Made by a program: the position numbers and the translations under genes. Under the pieces are notes generated by a model. That model did not search any database, was not told the origin of the DNA, and saw only the letters and a program-made list of their open reading frames with translations. A stretch of 34,891 bases of DNA. Source: Acetobacter lambici (GTDB taxonomy: Bacteria; Pseudomonadota; Alphaproteobacteria; Acetobacterales; Acetobacteraceae). Numbering within the stretch: the stretch's first letter is position 1; the number at the start of each line of letters is the position of its first letter. This document shows, in pieces, positions 23,421-31,022 of this stretch. Where the stretch lies: the NCBI RefSeq assembly GCF_011516885.1, contig NZ_WOTD01000024.1, forward strand, positions 1 through 34,891. The letters run 5' to 3'.

Positions 23421-24800
23421 TTGACCGTGACTGAAACACAGTCTGTTCATGTGGCAGGTGCCTCCGCACTTGACCGCAACCTGTCCGCCCGCCAGCTTTC
23501 GACCGCGCATGTTACCCGTGTGCAAAATCTGGAACGCAGCCCGCGCTGGCTGCACCTGCTGCTGCCATGGGTGAATGTTGGCGGCGGCGTGTTCCGCGTT
23601 AACCGGCGGCGCCTTATTTCCTCCCGCTTTGGTGGGGTGCTCTTTACGGGGGATGGAGCCGCCGCACAGCCCGTGCCGGAAAGCCTGCGCGCACTGCCGG
23701 AATTTTCTCAGGCCACGGATACCCAGATCCATGACCTTGTGAGCAAACTCCAGCGCCACACACAGCCCGATGGCGCGGACCTTGCCCTGCCCGAAGGCAC
23801 ACTGGTCCTTGTGGCTGCTGGTACAGTGCAACAACATGCGGATAACGGGGCAGCACGTTCCGTGCGGCACCTGTTTGCAGCATCGGGGCAGCATTTTGTT
23901 GTGCCCTCCGGCCAGAGCAGCCGTGGGCTGCGCGCCGTTGGCAAAACAACCGTGCTCTCCCTCCCCCCCGAGCAGATCGCCAGCACGGCGTGGCTGAAAA
24001 CCGCCCTGACCCCACAGGACCCGGCCAGCAGCACGGATGTCAACCAGTATGGGGAGGCCGCCATTCAGGTCCTTTCCAGCGTGGATGGGGAGCCAAAACT
24101 GCCCACCACTTTTGTGGATTATCAGGACCACCCGCGCGAATACTACATTCATTCCATTCAAACAGTCCTGCGCACGCATACGCGCATTACCGACCTGTAC
24201 AGCAACGAATTTGACCAGCTACGCGAACAGGTGCGCGTGGTCATTGACGTGATCCGCGAGCGGGAGGAATGGGAACTGCTCAACAACCCCGAGTTCGGGT
24301 TGCTGAACGAAACCGCCATTGCCCAGCGCGTGCCCACACGCGGCGGCCCCCCCACGCCAGATGATCTGGACGAACTGCTGACAAAAGTATGGAAAAAACC
24401 GGGGTTTTTCCTTGCCCACCCCAAAGCCATTGCGGCCTTCGGGCGCGAGGCCACGCGCCGGGGCGTGCCGCCACCGACCATTAACCTGTTTGGTTCGCCC
24501 TTTATTACGTGGCGTGGCATTCCCCTTGTGCCATCAGACAAAATTCCCGTAACCCCTGATGGCCGGACCTCCATCCTGCTCCTGCGCGTGGGTGAGGAAG
24601 AACAGGGCGTTGTGGGCCTGCACAATACCGGAGTTACGGGGGAGGTCGAACCCGGTCTTTCCGTGCGGTATAGCGGCACGGACCAGCATTCCGTGGCATC
24701 GCACCTGATCACACGGTACTTCTCCGCCGCCGTGCTGGTGGAAGACGCCATTGCCCGGCTCGATAACGTGCAGATCGGGAGCTATTATGACTACACCTGA
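23421..24800 (+). CDS. Family 2 encapsulin shell protein with inserted cNMP-binding-like domain (2B type)
   Basis: Predicted 459-residue HK97-fold shell protein that self-assembles into a nanocompartment. It aligns with Synechococcus SrpI at residues about 40-62 (SPRWLHLLLPWVNVGGGVFR) and 227-459 (LPTTFVDYQDHPREYYIHSI; TPDDLDELLTKVWKKPGFFL; AFGREATRRGVPPP; FITWRGIPLVPSDK). Between them lies an insertion of about 150 residues (about 65-222) resembling a cyclic-nucleotide-binding beta-roll (LPEFSQATDTQIHDLVSKL; GTLVLVAAGTV; GKTTVLSLPPEQI), the mark of Family 2B shells. The usual GE and phosphate-binding Arg motif of a working cNMP cassette is not evident. The start is a TTG at 23421 or GTG at 23427, both after a weak GAAAG. 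It overlaps the desulfurase gene by 14 bases. The likely cargo is that desulfurase. Confidence 0.93.
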   Translation: MTVTETQSVHVAGASALDRNLSARQLSTAHVTRVQNLERSPRWLHLLLPWVNVGGGVFRVNRRRLISSRFGGVLFTGDGAAAQPVPESLRALPEFSQATDTQIHDLVSKLQRHTQPDGADLALPEGTLVLVAAGTVQQHADNGAARSVRHLFAASGQHFVVPSGQSSRGLRAVGKTTVLSLPPEQIASTAWLKTALTPQDPASSTDVNQYGEAAIQVLSSVDGEPKLPTTFVDYQDHPREYYIHSIQTVLRTHTRITDLYSNEFDQLREQVRVVIDVIREREEWELLNNPEFGLLNETAIAQRVPTRGGPPTPDDLDELLTKVWKKPGFFLAHPKAIAAFGREATRRGVPPPTINLFGSPFITWRGIPLVPSDKIPVTPDGRTSILLLRVGEEEQGVVGLHNTGVTGEVEPGLSVRYSGTDQHSVASHLITRYFSAAVLVEDAIARLDNVQIGSYYDYT

Positions 24801-26433
24801 CACATTGGCAGACCCGCAAGGTCTGGCCCAGCAGCGTGCGGTTGAGCAGGCGTTCCGCGATGTACTGGGGCATGGGGCGGCATCTGCCGCTCCAAACACC
24901 CCCGCCGTGCCCCCACAGGGCGCGCAGGGTACCCGCCCGTTTGCATCGGGGGCGGATGCCTCCATTTACGAACCCGTCTGGTCCAAGCACCCGGTTTCGC
25001 AAAAACCACAGGACGCGCCCCCCCGCCCGTGGGAGGAGCCCGTAACATCCCCCTTTTTCAGTGGCACGTTTGCACTCCCCCACACCCCACCAGTCCATAC
25101 GCCGCCCACCCTGCCCCCCGCCACGGTGGGGCAACCCCATGATGTCCCGTATTTTTTGCGCCATGCCACAGCCGCAGCACTTGCAAAATCTGGAGCACCG
25201 CACGCAATCCCCCGCACGCCGGGTGGGTATGATGTGGGGCGCATTCAGGCGGATTTTCCCATCCTGCACCAGAAGGTAAACGGCCATAAGCTGATCTGGC
25301 TGGACAACGCCGCCACCACCCAGAAGCCCCGCGCGGTCATTGACGCCACCTCCGCGTTTTATGAGCATGACAACTCCAACATCCACCGCGCGGCCCACAC
25401 GCTGGCCGCCCGCGCGACCGATGCGTTTGAGGGCGCACGCACCAAACTCCAGCGCTTTATTGGCGCGCGCGAGGCGGCGGAAATTGTGTTTGTGCGCGGC
25501 ACGACCGAGGCCATAAACCTTGTGGCCCAGAGCTATGGCCGGGCCAACATAGGGGCGGGTGATGAAATTCTGATCACCACCATAGAGCACCATGCCAACA
25601 TTGTGCCGTGGCAGTTGCTAGCACAGCAGACCGGGGCAGTGCTCAAGGTTGCTCCTGTTAATGACCGGGGGGAACTGCTGCTGGACAACTTTGCGGCACT
25701 GCTTTCTGGCCGCACAAAAATTGTATCGGTCACGCATGTTGCCAATGCGCTGGGCACCATTAACCCCATTGAGCAGATTATTGCCCTCTCGCACGCCGCA
25801 GGAGTGCCCGTGCTGGTGGATGCGGCACAGTCCTCCCCCCATCTGCCACTCAATGTTGCTACGCTGGATGCGGATTTTCTGGTGCTTTCAGGCCACAAAA
25901 TTTACGGGCCAACAGGCATTGGCATTCTATACGGCAAGCGCCACCTGCTGGAGGCCATGCCTCCGTGGCAAGGAGGTGGGCATATGATCCGGGACGTAAC
26001 CTTTGCCCATACCGAATTCCAGGGCCTGCCCGAAAAGTTTGAGGCCGGCACGCCCGATATAGCCGGAGCAGTCGGGTTGGGGGCTGCGGTAGACTACCTG
26101 CAAGGTCTTGGCCTGCCCGCCATTGCAGCCCACGAACATGCCCTGCTGGACTACGCCACACAGCAGTTTGAACGCCTGCGCGGCGTGCGCATTATTGGAA
26201 CGGCACAGGCCAAGGCCAGTGTGCTCTCCTTTATTGTGGACGGGCACAGTGTAACCGACGTTGCCAAACACCTTGACCGGCACGGCATTGCCGCGCGCTC
26301 GGGCCACCATTGCGCCCAGCCAGCCCTGCGCCGGTTTGGGGTGGAGGCCACGGTGCGGGCATCCTTTGGCCTGTATAACAGCTTTGAGGATGTGGATGCG
26401 CTGGTGGCCGCCCTTGGGCAACTGGTGCGCTAG
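24787..26433 (+). CDS. Encapsulated cysteine desulfurase (SufS-like) with long N-terminal cargo extension
   Basis: Predicted 548-residue PLP enzyme that takes sulfur from L-cysteine, giving alanine and an enzyme persulfide. Residues about 1-145 are Pro/Ala/Thr-rich and low-complexity, as in known encapsulin cargo desulfurases where this part targets the enzyme inside the shell. Residues about 149-548 are a group II (SufS) fold: LIWLDNAATTQKP, TTIEHHANIVPWQ, PLP lysine K371 (LSGHKIYGPTGIG) and catalytic C509 (RSGHHCAQPALRRFG). The ATG at 24787 has GGGAG five bases upstream and overlaps the shell gene. It probably fills the shell with sulfane sulfur or elemental sulfur, as reported for SrpI-type systems. 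No Suf or Isc scaffold genes are adjacent, which argues against a housekeeping Fe-S role. Confidence 0.93.
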   Translation: MTTPDTLADPQGLAQQRAVEQAFRDVLGHGAASAAPNTPAVPPQGAQGTRPFASGADASIYEPVWSKHPVSQKPQDAPPRPWEEPVTSPFFSGTFALPHTPPVHTPPTLPPATVGQPHDVPYFLRHATAAALAKSGAPHAIPRTPGGYDVGRIQADFPILHQKVNGHKLIWLDNAATTQKPRAVIDATSAFYEHDNSNIHRAAHTLAARATDAFEGARTKLQRFIGAREAAEIVFVRGTTEAINLVAQSYGRANIGAGDEILITTIEHHANIVPWQLLAQQTGAVLKVAPVNDRGELLLDNFAALLSGRTKIVSVTHVANALGTINPIEQIIALSHAAGVPVLVDAAQSSPHLPLNVATLDADFLVLSGHKIYGPTGIGILYGKRHLLEAMPPWQGGGHMIRDVTFAHTEFQGLPEKFEAGTPDIAGAVGLGAAVDYLQGLGLPAIAAHEHALLDYATQQFERLRGVRIIGTAQAKASVLSFIVDGHSVTDVAKHLDRHGIAARSGHHCAQPALRRFGVEATVRASFGLYNSFEDVDALVAALGQLVR

Positions 26434-26436
26434 GCC

Positions 26437-26856
26437 GTGAGCACAGCATGGCAGGCGGCAGTGGGCGGCGGCATGCTGATTGGCACAGCCGCCGTCCTGC
26501 TTATGGCGCTACAGGGGCACATTCTGGGGGTCAGTGGCATTCTGGGCAACGCCTTGCGCCACCCTACCCAACGGTGGCGGTGGGGGGTGCTGGCCGGGCT
26601 GGTTGCAACCGGCCTGCTGGCCCGCGTGGCGGGCGCTGCCGTGCCGGAGCTTTTTGCCCATACTAGCTGGCTGCGCCTTGCTGTTTCCGGTCTGCTTATT
26701 GGCGCTGGCACCGCGCTGGCCAATGGCTGTACCAGCGGGCATGGCGTGTGCGGGCTGGGTAACAGGTCTGGTCGGTCCTTGGTGGCGGTTGCCATTTTTA
26801 TGAGTGTTGCCATGGCAACCGTTTTTGTAACCCGGTTGGGAGGGTGGGGGCTGTGA
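26437..26856 (+). CDS. YeeE/YedE-type membrane protein, first half (PmpA-like)
   Basis: Predicted 139-residue integral membrane protein with about four helices, half the size of full YeeE/TsuA. The family signature is NGCTSGHGVCGLGNRSGRS, with C98 and C105 as candidate sulfur-handling Cys. In TsuA-type proteins such Cys relay thiosulfate sulfur across the membrane. It starts with GTG at 26437, three bases after the desulfurase stop, so it is likely translated by coupling. It pairs with the next gene to make a split transporter. The context suggests it brings sulfur to, or removes it from, the encapsulin system. Confidence 0.82.
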   Translation: MSTAWQAAVGGGMLIGTAAVLLMALQGHILGVSGILGNALRHPTQRWRWGVLAGLVATGLLARVAGAAVPELFAHTSWLRLAVSGLLIGAGTALANGCTSGHGVCGLGNRSGRSLVAVAIFMSVAMATVFVTRLGGWGL

Positions 26857-27272
26857 GCGTGATTGTCGCGTTTTTATGCGGCCTGCTGTTTGGTGGTGGG
26901 CTGTGGCTCTCTGGCATGGCAAACCCGGCCAATGTTCTGGGTTTTCTGGACATAACCGGGCAATGGAACCCCATTCTGGCGGGCGTTATGGGCGGCGCTG
27001 TTGCCATAACCCTGCCCGGCTTCTGGCTTTTGCGGCGCAAAGGGCTGGATGCAAACGGGCAGGCACTACACTGGCCACGCCGCTGGCCGCCCGATAAGGG
27101 GCTGGTCATGGGGGCCATGCTATTTGGCGTGGGGTGGGGGCTGAGTGGCGTCTGCCCCGGTCCAGCACTGGTGCTATTGGGGCTGGACGGTGCAAAAGCG
27201 GTGGTTCTTGTGGCCTGTATAGCCCTTGGCTGGCTGGGTGGGCGCTGGGCCGGGCGTAAAAACAGCACCTAA
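26853..27272 (+). CDS. YeeE/YedE-type membrane protein, second half (DUF6691/PmpB-like)
   Basis: Predicted 139-residue membrane protein with about four helices and the conserved stretches LSGMANPANVLGFLDITGQW, GAMLFGVGWGLSGVCPGP and C101 in the latter. It is the usual partner of the preceding half. I chose the GTG at 26853, which overlaps the previous stop (GTGA) and has GGGAGG upstream; an in-frame GTG at 26844 is also possible. It is the last gene of the encapsulin operon. Transport of thiosulfate or another sulfur compound is inferred from the family, not shown. Confidence 0.82.
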   Translation: MSVIVAFLCGLLFGGGLWLSGMANPANVLGFLDITGQWNPILAGVMGGAVAITLPGFWLLRRKGLDANGQALHWPRRWPPDKGLVMGAMLFGVGWGLSGVCPGPALVLLGLDGAKAVVLVACIALGWLGGRWAGRKNST

Positions 27273-27306
27273 AACACAGGCGCATGTTCGCCGCCCCTGC
27301 TCACCA

Positions 27307-27334
27307 CCCGGCATGGCACAGGCCGCATGCCGGG
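27307..27334. terminator. Hairpin at the end of the encapsulin operon
   Basis: Perfect 9-base stem CCCGGCATG (27307-27315) with CATGCCGGG (27326-27334), loop 10, between the convergent pmpB-like gene and a LysR gene. No U-tract is seen, so it is a tentative bidirectional terminator. Confidence 0.45.
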
Positions 27335-27382
27335 CTATGCTGCTATGGAACAGTCCTGCCCGGCCTAGCCCGTCTGCCACTT

Positions 27383-28312
27383 TTACGCCCTGACAAACGG
27401 ACTTGTTTGCACCTGCTCCAGCAGCCAGTGCCTGAATGCGGCCGCCCTGTTTTTTTTGTCGGGATTGATGGATAAAAAATATCCCCGCTCGCTGCGGATC
27501 GGCTCTGGCCATGCCAGCACGATCTGCCCGCTTTGCAGGTAATCATCTATAAGCGGACGCCAGCCCAGACCAATCCCCTGCCCTTGCAAAATAGCCTGAA
27601 GCAGCAGGGGGTAATTGCCAAATAGCAGGGAATTTTTGGTTTTACCTGCGGGCCGGGCGGACTGCCCCGCCAGCAAAAACCAGTCCTGCCACGTAAACCA
27701 GTGCTGGGCCGGGCTATCCAGATCCAGCAGGCGGCCACGCGCAAGGTCGGCTGTGGTGGCAAGTACCCCCATCTGCTCTAGGTAGCGGGGGCTACATATG
27801 GGGTAGGCTTCCTCCGCAAACAAACGCAGGCTCTCCCCACCTGCCGCATCGGGCTTTTTGCCAAACAGAATGGAAATATCCGCCTGATCGGACACCCCCC
27901 CCATCTGGCGGGCCTGTGTGGTGAGCAGGCACAGGTCCAGTTCCGGATAACGGCCCTCAAAATCAGACAGGCGGGGAAGCAGCCAGTTGGCGGCAAACCC
28001 GTAATCGGTCAGCACGGTCAGGCTTTTTGGGGCGTTGCAGGAATCTATGGTCTGCATGGCCGCGTGGAGTCTGGCCAGCACATCTGCCGCCGCCGTGTGC
28101 AGGATCTGCCCCGCGTCACTCGGGGCCACACCCCGGTGCAGCCGACGGAACAGTGTAAGGCCCAGAACACCCTCCAACTGTGCAACCTGCTGGCTAATGG
28201 CGGGCTGGGACATGCCAAGCTCCGCTGCTGCGGCACTAAAGCTGCCGCACCGGCCTATGGTTTCCAGAATACGCAGGGAGCGGAGCAGATACTCAATCTG
28301 GTTGGGTGTCAT
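27383..28312 (-). CDS. LysR-family regulator of choline-sulfate use
   Basis: Predicted 309-residue LysR protein: helix-turn-helix at residues about 20-65 (CGSFSAAAAELGMSQPAISQ; LFRRLHRGVAPSDAG) and an effector domain of the GcvA-like group (SLTVLTDYGFAANWLLPRLS). It is divergent from choline-sulfatase, and LysR genes in this position are the known choline-sulfate utilisation regulators, so control of betC by choline sulfate or choline is likely. The ATG at 28312 lies nine bases from a short dyad that may be its operator. The end converges with the encapsulin operon. Confidence 0.87.
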   Translation of the reverse strand: MTPNQIEYLLRSLRILETIGRCGSFSAAAAELGMSQPAISQQVAQLEGVLGLTLFRRLHRGVAPSDAGQILHTAAADVLARLHAAMQTIDSCNAPKSLTVLTDYGFAANWLLPRLSDFEGRYPELDLCLLTTQARQMGGVSDQADISILFGKKPDAAGGESLRLFAEEAYPICSPRYLEQMGVLATTADLARGRLLDLDSPAQHWFTWQDWFLLAGQSARPAGKTKNSLLFGNYPLLLQAILQGQGIGLGWRPLIDDYLQSGQIVLAWPEPIRSERGYFLSINPDKKNRAAAFRHWLLEQVQTSPFVRA

Positions 28313-28320
28313 AAAGCTAG

Positions 28321-28337
28321 CTTATACCACGGATAAG
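28321..28337. promoter_or_regulatory. Candidate LysR operator between the regulator and betC
   Basis: Dyad CTTAT (28321-28325), 7-base spacer, ATAAG (28333-28337) in the AT-rich divergent region, of the T-N11-A kind preferred by LysR proteins. Other AT-rich dyads may be present, so this is tentative. Confidence 0.4.
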
Positions 28338-28431
28338 TATGAACATACATCACAAATAACATATTTTATGTGCTTATATAAAAACTAACGATCATCATAG
28401 TGTTGTTTTGTGGGTGGAGATAATTCACGTT

Positions 28432-29970
28432 ATGAGCGAGCAGTCCGCAGCGCCTCTGAACTTTCTTGTAGTTGTGGCCGACCAGCTTACGGCCTGCGTT
28501 CTGCCAGCACTCCTTGGCGGGCAGGACCCCAGTGTTATCAAGGTGCCCACACTGACAAAACTGGCCAGACAGGGAACGGTTTTTGCCAATGCCTATACGG
28601 CCAGCCCCCTATGCGGTCCCTCGCGCAGCACCTTCATGACCGGGCTGCTGCCCTCGCGCAGTGGCGTGTACGACAATGGCTGCGAATGGCATTCCGACAT
28701 TCCAACCTTTGGCCACCGCCTGCGCCTTGGCGGCTACCAGACCATTCTGGCAGGCAAAATGCACTTTGTTGGCGCAGACCAGCTCCACGGGTTTGAGGAG
28801 CGTCTGACAACAGACATCTACCCCGCCGACTTTACATGGGTGCCCGACTGGACCGACCGCAACACCCGCCCGGACTGGTACCACTCCATGGATTCCGTGC
28901 TCAACGCCGGCCCGGTCCTACGCTCCAACCAGCTCGATTTTGACGAGGAAGTGGCCTTTGCCACCCGGCGCAAGCTGTACGATCTGGCCCGCACCAATAC
29001 CCAACAACGCCCCTTTTGCCTTGTGGCGTCCTTTACCCACCCGCATGACCCGTTCAACATCACCCCCAAATGGTGGGACCTGTACGAGGACACCCCCATA
29101 CCCCTCCCCCGCGTGGCAACCCCCAACCCCACGCACCCGGCCGAACTGCGCATTCGCGAGGCCTGCGGCATTCATGCCGCCCCTCCAACGGAGGCGGACA
29201 TCCTGCGCGCCCGCCGGGCGTATTTTGGCGCGATCTCCTACATTGACCACCAGCTCAAGCAACTGCTGGACACACTGGCCGAAACCGGGCTGGACAAAAC
29301 AACCGCCATTGTTTTCACCAGTGATCATGGTGAAATGCTGGGCGAGCATGGCCAGTGGTACAAAATGTCGTTCTGCGAGGGCGCGGGCCGTGTGCCGCTG
29401 ATCATCTCCCTTCCCGGTCAGGGGCAGGCCCGGCGGGTCACACAGGCGGTCAGTCTGGCCGATGTGGGCGAGACCTTGTGCGCGCTGGCCCGCACCCCCG
29501 CCATAACCCAGACCGATGGCCGCGACCTGACCCCCTGCCTTATGGGCGCACCACTGGAGCAGGACGAAGTTTTTGGCGAATATCTGGGCGAGGGCACTTT
29601 TGCGCCAACGATCATGATCCGCCGTGGACGCTGGAAGTTTGTCCACACCCCCTCCGACCCGGACCAGCTTTACGACATACAGCTTGACCCGGATGAAACC
29701 CGCAATCTGGCCCCACTCCCCGACCACGCCCAAACCGCCGCTGCTTTTTTACAAGAAGCCCAACGCCGCTGGGACTTTGAAAGCCTGTACCGCAGCGTGG
29801 TGAACAGTCAGGCACGGCGCGCCCTGATCAAGCAGGCGCTGGCAACGGGGCACTGTACGCCATGGGACTACCAGCCCCCCGCAAACGCACACCGCCAGTA
29901 CATCAGAAATCACAAACCTCTGGAACAGCTCGAGGCCGAAGCCCGGCTCCCCTACCAGAGGAACGGATAG
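28432..29970 (+). CDS. betC: Choline-sulfatase
   Basis: Predicted 512-residue type I sulfatase that splits choline-O-sulfate into choline and sulfate. The formylglycine signature is LCGPSRSTFMTGLLPSR, with Cys modified by a maturase. Other hallmarks are the metal site near VVVADQLTA, LAGKMHFVGADQLHGFEERL (specific to choline-sulfatases) and FTSDHGEMLGEHGQWYKMSF. The C-terminal tail (RRALIKQALATGHCTPWDYQ) is the usual BetC oligomerisation tail. The ATG at 28432 has GGAG about 12 bases upstream. It is divergent from its LysR regulator. Released sulfate or choline may feed sulfur supply or osmoprotection; bet genes for choline oxidation are not in the window. Confidence 0.93.
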   Translation: MSEQSAAPLNFLVVVADQLTACVLPALLGGQDPSVIKVPTLTKLARQGTVFANAYTASPLCGPSRSTFMTGLLPSRSGVYDNGCEWHSDIPTFGHRLRLGGYQTILAGKMHFVGADQLHGFEERLTTDIYPADFTWVPDWTDRNTRPDWYHSMDSVLNAGPVLRSNQLDFDEEVAFATRRKLYDLARTNTQQRPFCLVASFTHPHDPFNITPKWWDLYEDTPIPLPRVATPNPTHPAELRIREACGIHAAPPTEADILRARRAYFGAISYIDHQLKQLLDTLAETGLDKTTAIVFTSDHGEMLGEHGQWYKMSFCEGAGRVPLIISLPGQGQARRVTQAVSLADVGETLCALARTPAITQTDGRDLTPCLMGAPLEQDEVFGEYLGEGTFAPTIMIRRGRWKFVHTPSDPDQLYDIQLDPDETRNLAPLPDHAQTAAAFLQEAQRRWDFESLYRSVVNSQARRALIKQALATGHCTPWDYQPPANAHRQYIRNHKPLEQLEAEARLPYQRNG

Positions 29971-29977
29971 AACAGCC

Positions 29978-30066
29978 ATGGTTCATACCCCCATCACGCA
30001 CCGGATCACCTTTGCTCTGGTGCTCTCCACCGGCACGGTTTACGCAGCCAATGCCGCCCCGCAAAG
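29978..30066 (+). pseudogene. 5' remnant of an exported-protein gene after betC
   Basis: Seven bases after betC an ATG opens a frame that begins as a clean signal peptide (ITHRITFALVLSTGTVYAAN). After about residue 28 the frame runs into sequence that is the antisense of the amidase gene, so the rest of the gene is missing. It was probably the second gene of the betC operon, for example a porin or receptor, but too little is left to name it. Confidence 0.6.
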
Positions 30067-30887
30067 CCCACTGTCGCCACAAAATCTGCCGTGTGCGCAC
30101 GTGCCAGTGTCTCAATGCCCAGCACCATCTCGCACGCGGCTGTCAGTGCATCATGGCGCATGTGCAGCGGCACGGTGCCCGCATGGCCCGCCTGCCCCTG
30201 CACGCGGATGTAAAACCGCTGAATACCCGCTATGGCCGATACCGCCGCCAGCGGTGCATCCTCATGCTCCAGCACAGGCCCCTGCTCAATATGGGCTTCC
30301 AGATAGGCCAGAATATCCTCCCGCCGCCGCCGGGCCTCGCCCATTCTGCCAACGTCCAGCCCCACACCCTGCATGGCTTCTTGCAAGGTTGTGCCATTGC
30401 GGTCACGCATCTGGCCGACATCCCCCACAGCTTTGCCCGCCATGGCTCTGGAACCAAGCATGGAAAGCGGAAAGCGCGACCCTTCCTCATCCCCAAAAGC
30501 CACAACCTCAAGGGCGAAGGGGAGCCGCAGCCCACGTCTGGCAAAGGCTGCCACACATTCCACACCCAGCATTACGCCTAGCGCACCATCGTAAAAACCG
30601 CCGTTCCACACACTATCTATGTGCGAGCCTATCATCAGCGCGGGTGCGTTGGCACTGCTCCCTTCATACCGGCCGATCATCGTGCCCGCGGCATCCGTGC
30701 GCACGCTCATGCCTGCACCCTGCATCCACCCCCGCAGCGCCTCCGCTGCCGCTTTGTGCGCGGTGCCAAGGTATGGGCGGTACAGGCCACCGCGCATATC
30801 GCTATAAGGGTCACATCCAAGTTCTTCACATCGTCTGACTGCACGAGCCCCTGCATCGTGCTCGACAATCCGCTCCTGCTTATCCAT
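30006..30887 (-). pseudogene. C-terminally truncated Zn-dependent amidase (allantoate/N-carbamoyl amino-acid amidohydrolase family)
   Basis: From the ATG at 30887, 274 residues match the M20-type hydantoinase/carbamoylase family. Metal ligands are H89 (MIGSHIDSVWNGG), D100 (FYDGALG), E134-E135 (FGDEEGSRF) and H199 (EAHIEQGPVLE), and the lid-domain start GQAGHAGTVPLHMRHDA is present. Family members are about 400 residues; here the sequence leaves the family after ADFVATVG and runs for 19 unrelated residues into the antisense of the betC-side signal peptide. The C-terminal third, including the last metal-binding His, is lost, so activity is unlikely. Confidence 0.85.
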
Positions 30888-30947
30888 CTAAACCACCAAC
30901 ATAAACCGGCACTCAATCCCGGCAGCGCCATGCACGCCATGCCACAA

Positions 30948-31016
30948 AGGTCGCCCCAGCCCTGTTCCACCTACCGGTCCGTGGGCAGGGCATGCGTGGG
31001 GCGACCTCTTTTTTTT
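30948..31016. terminator. Strong stem-loop with T-run between the amidase remnant and the TonB receptor
   Basis: An 11-base perfect stem, AGGTCGCCCCA (30948-30958) with TGGGGCGACCT (30997-31007), encloses a second GCCCTG/CAGGGC stem. Eight T follow on the plus strand (31009-31016). It lies just after the TonB-receptor stop and probably works in both directions, more efficiently rightward. Confidence 0.8.
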
Positions 31017-31022
31017 GCTGTC

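Noticed and set aside
30006-30066. Amidase C-terminus as a natural short variant
   Set aside because: The last 19 residues are the exact antisense of the betC-side signal peptide region and the catalytic C-terminal third is absent, so truncation is the better reading.
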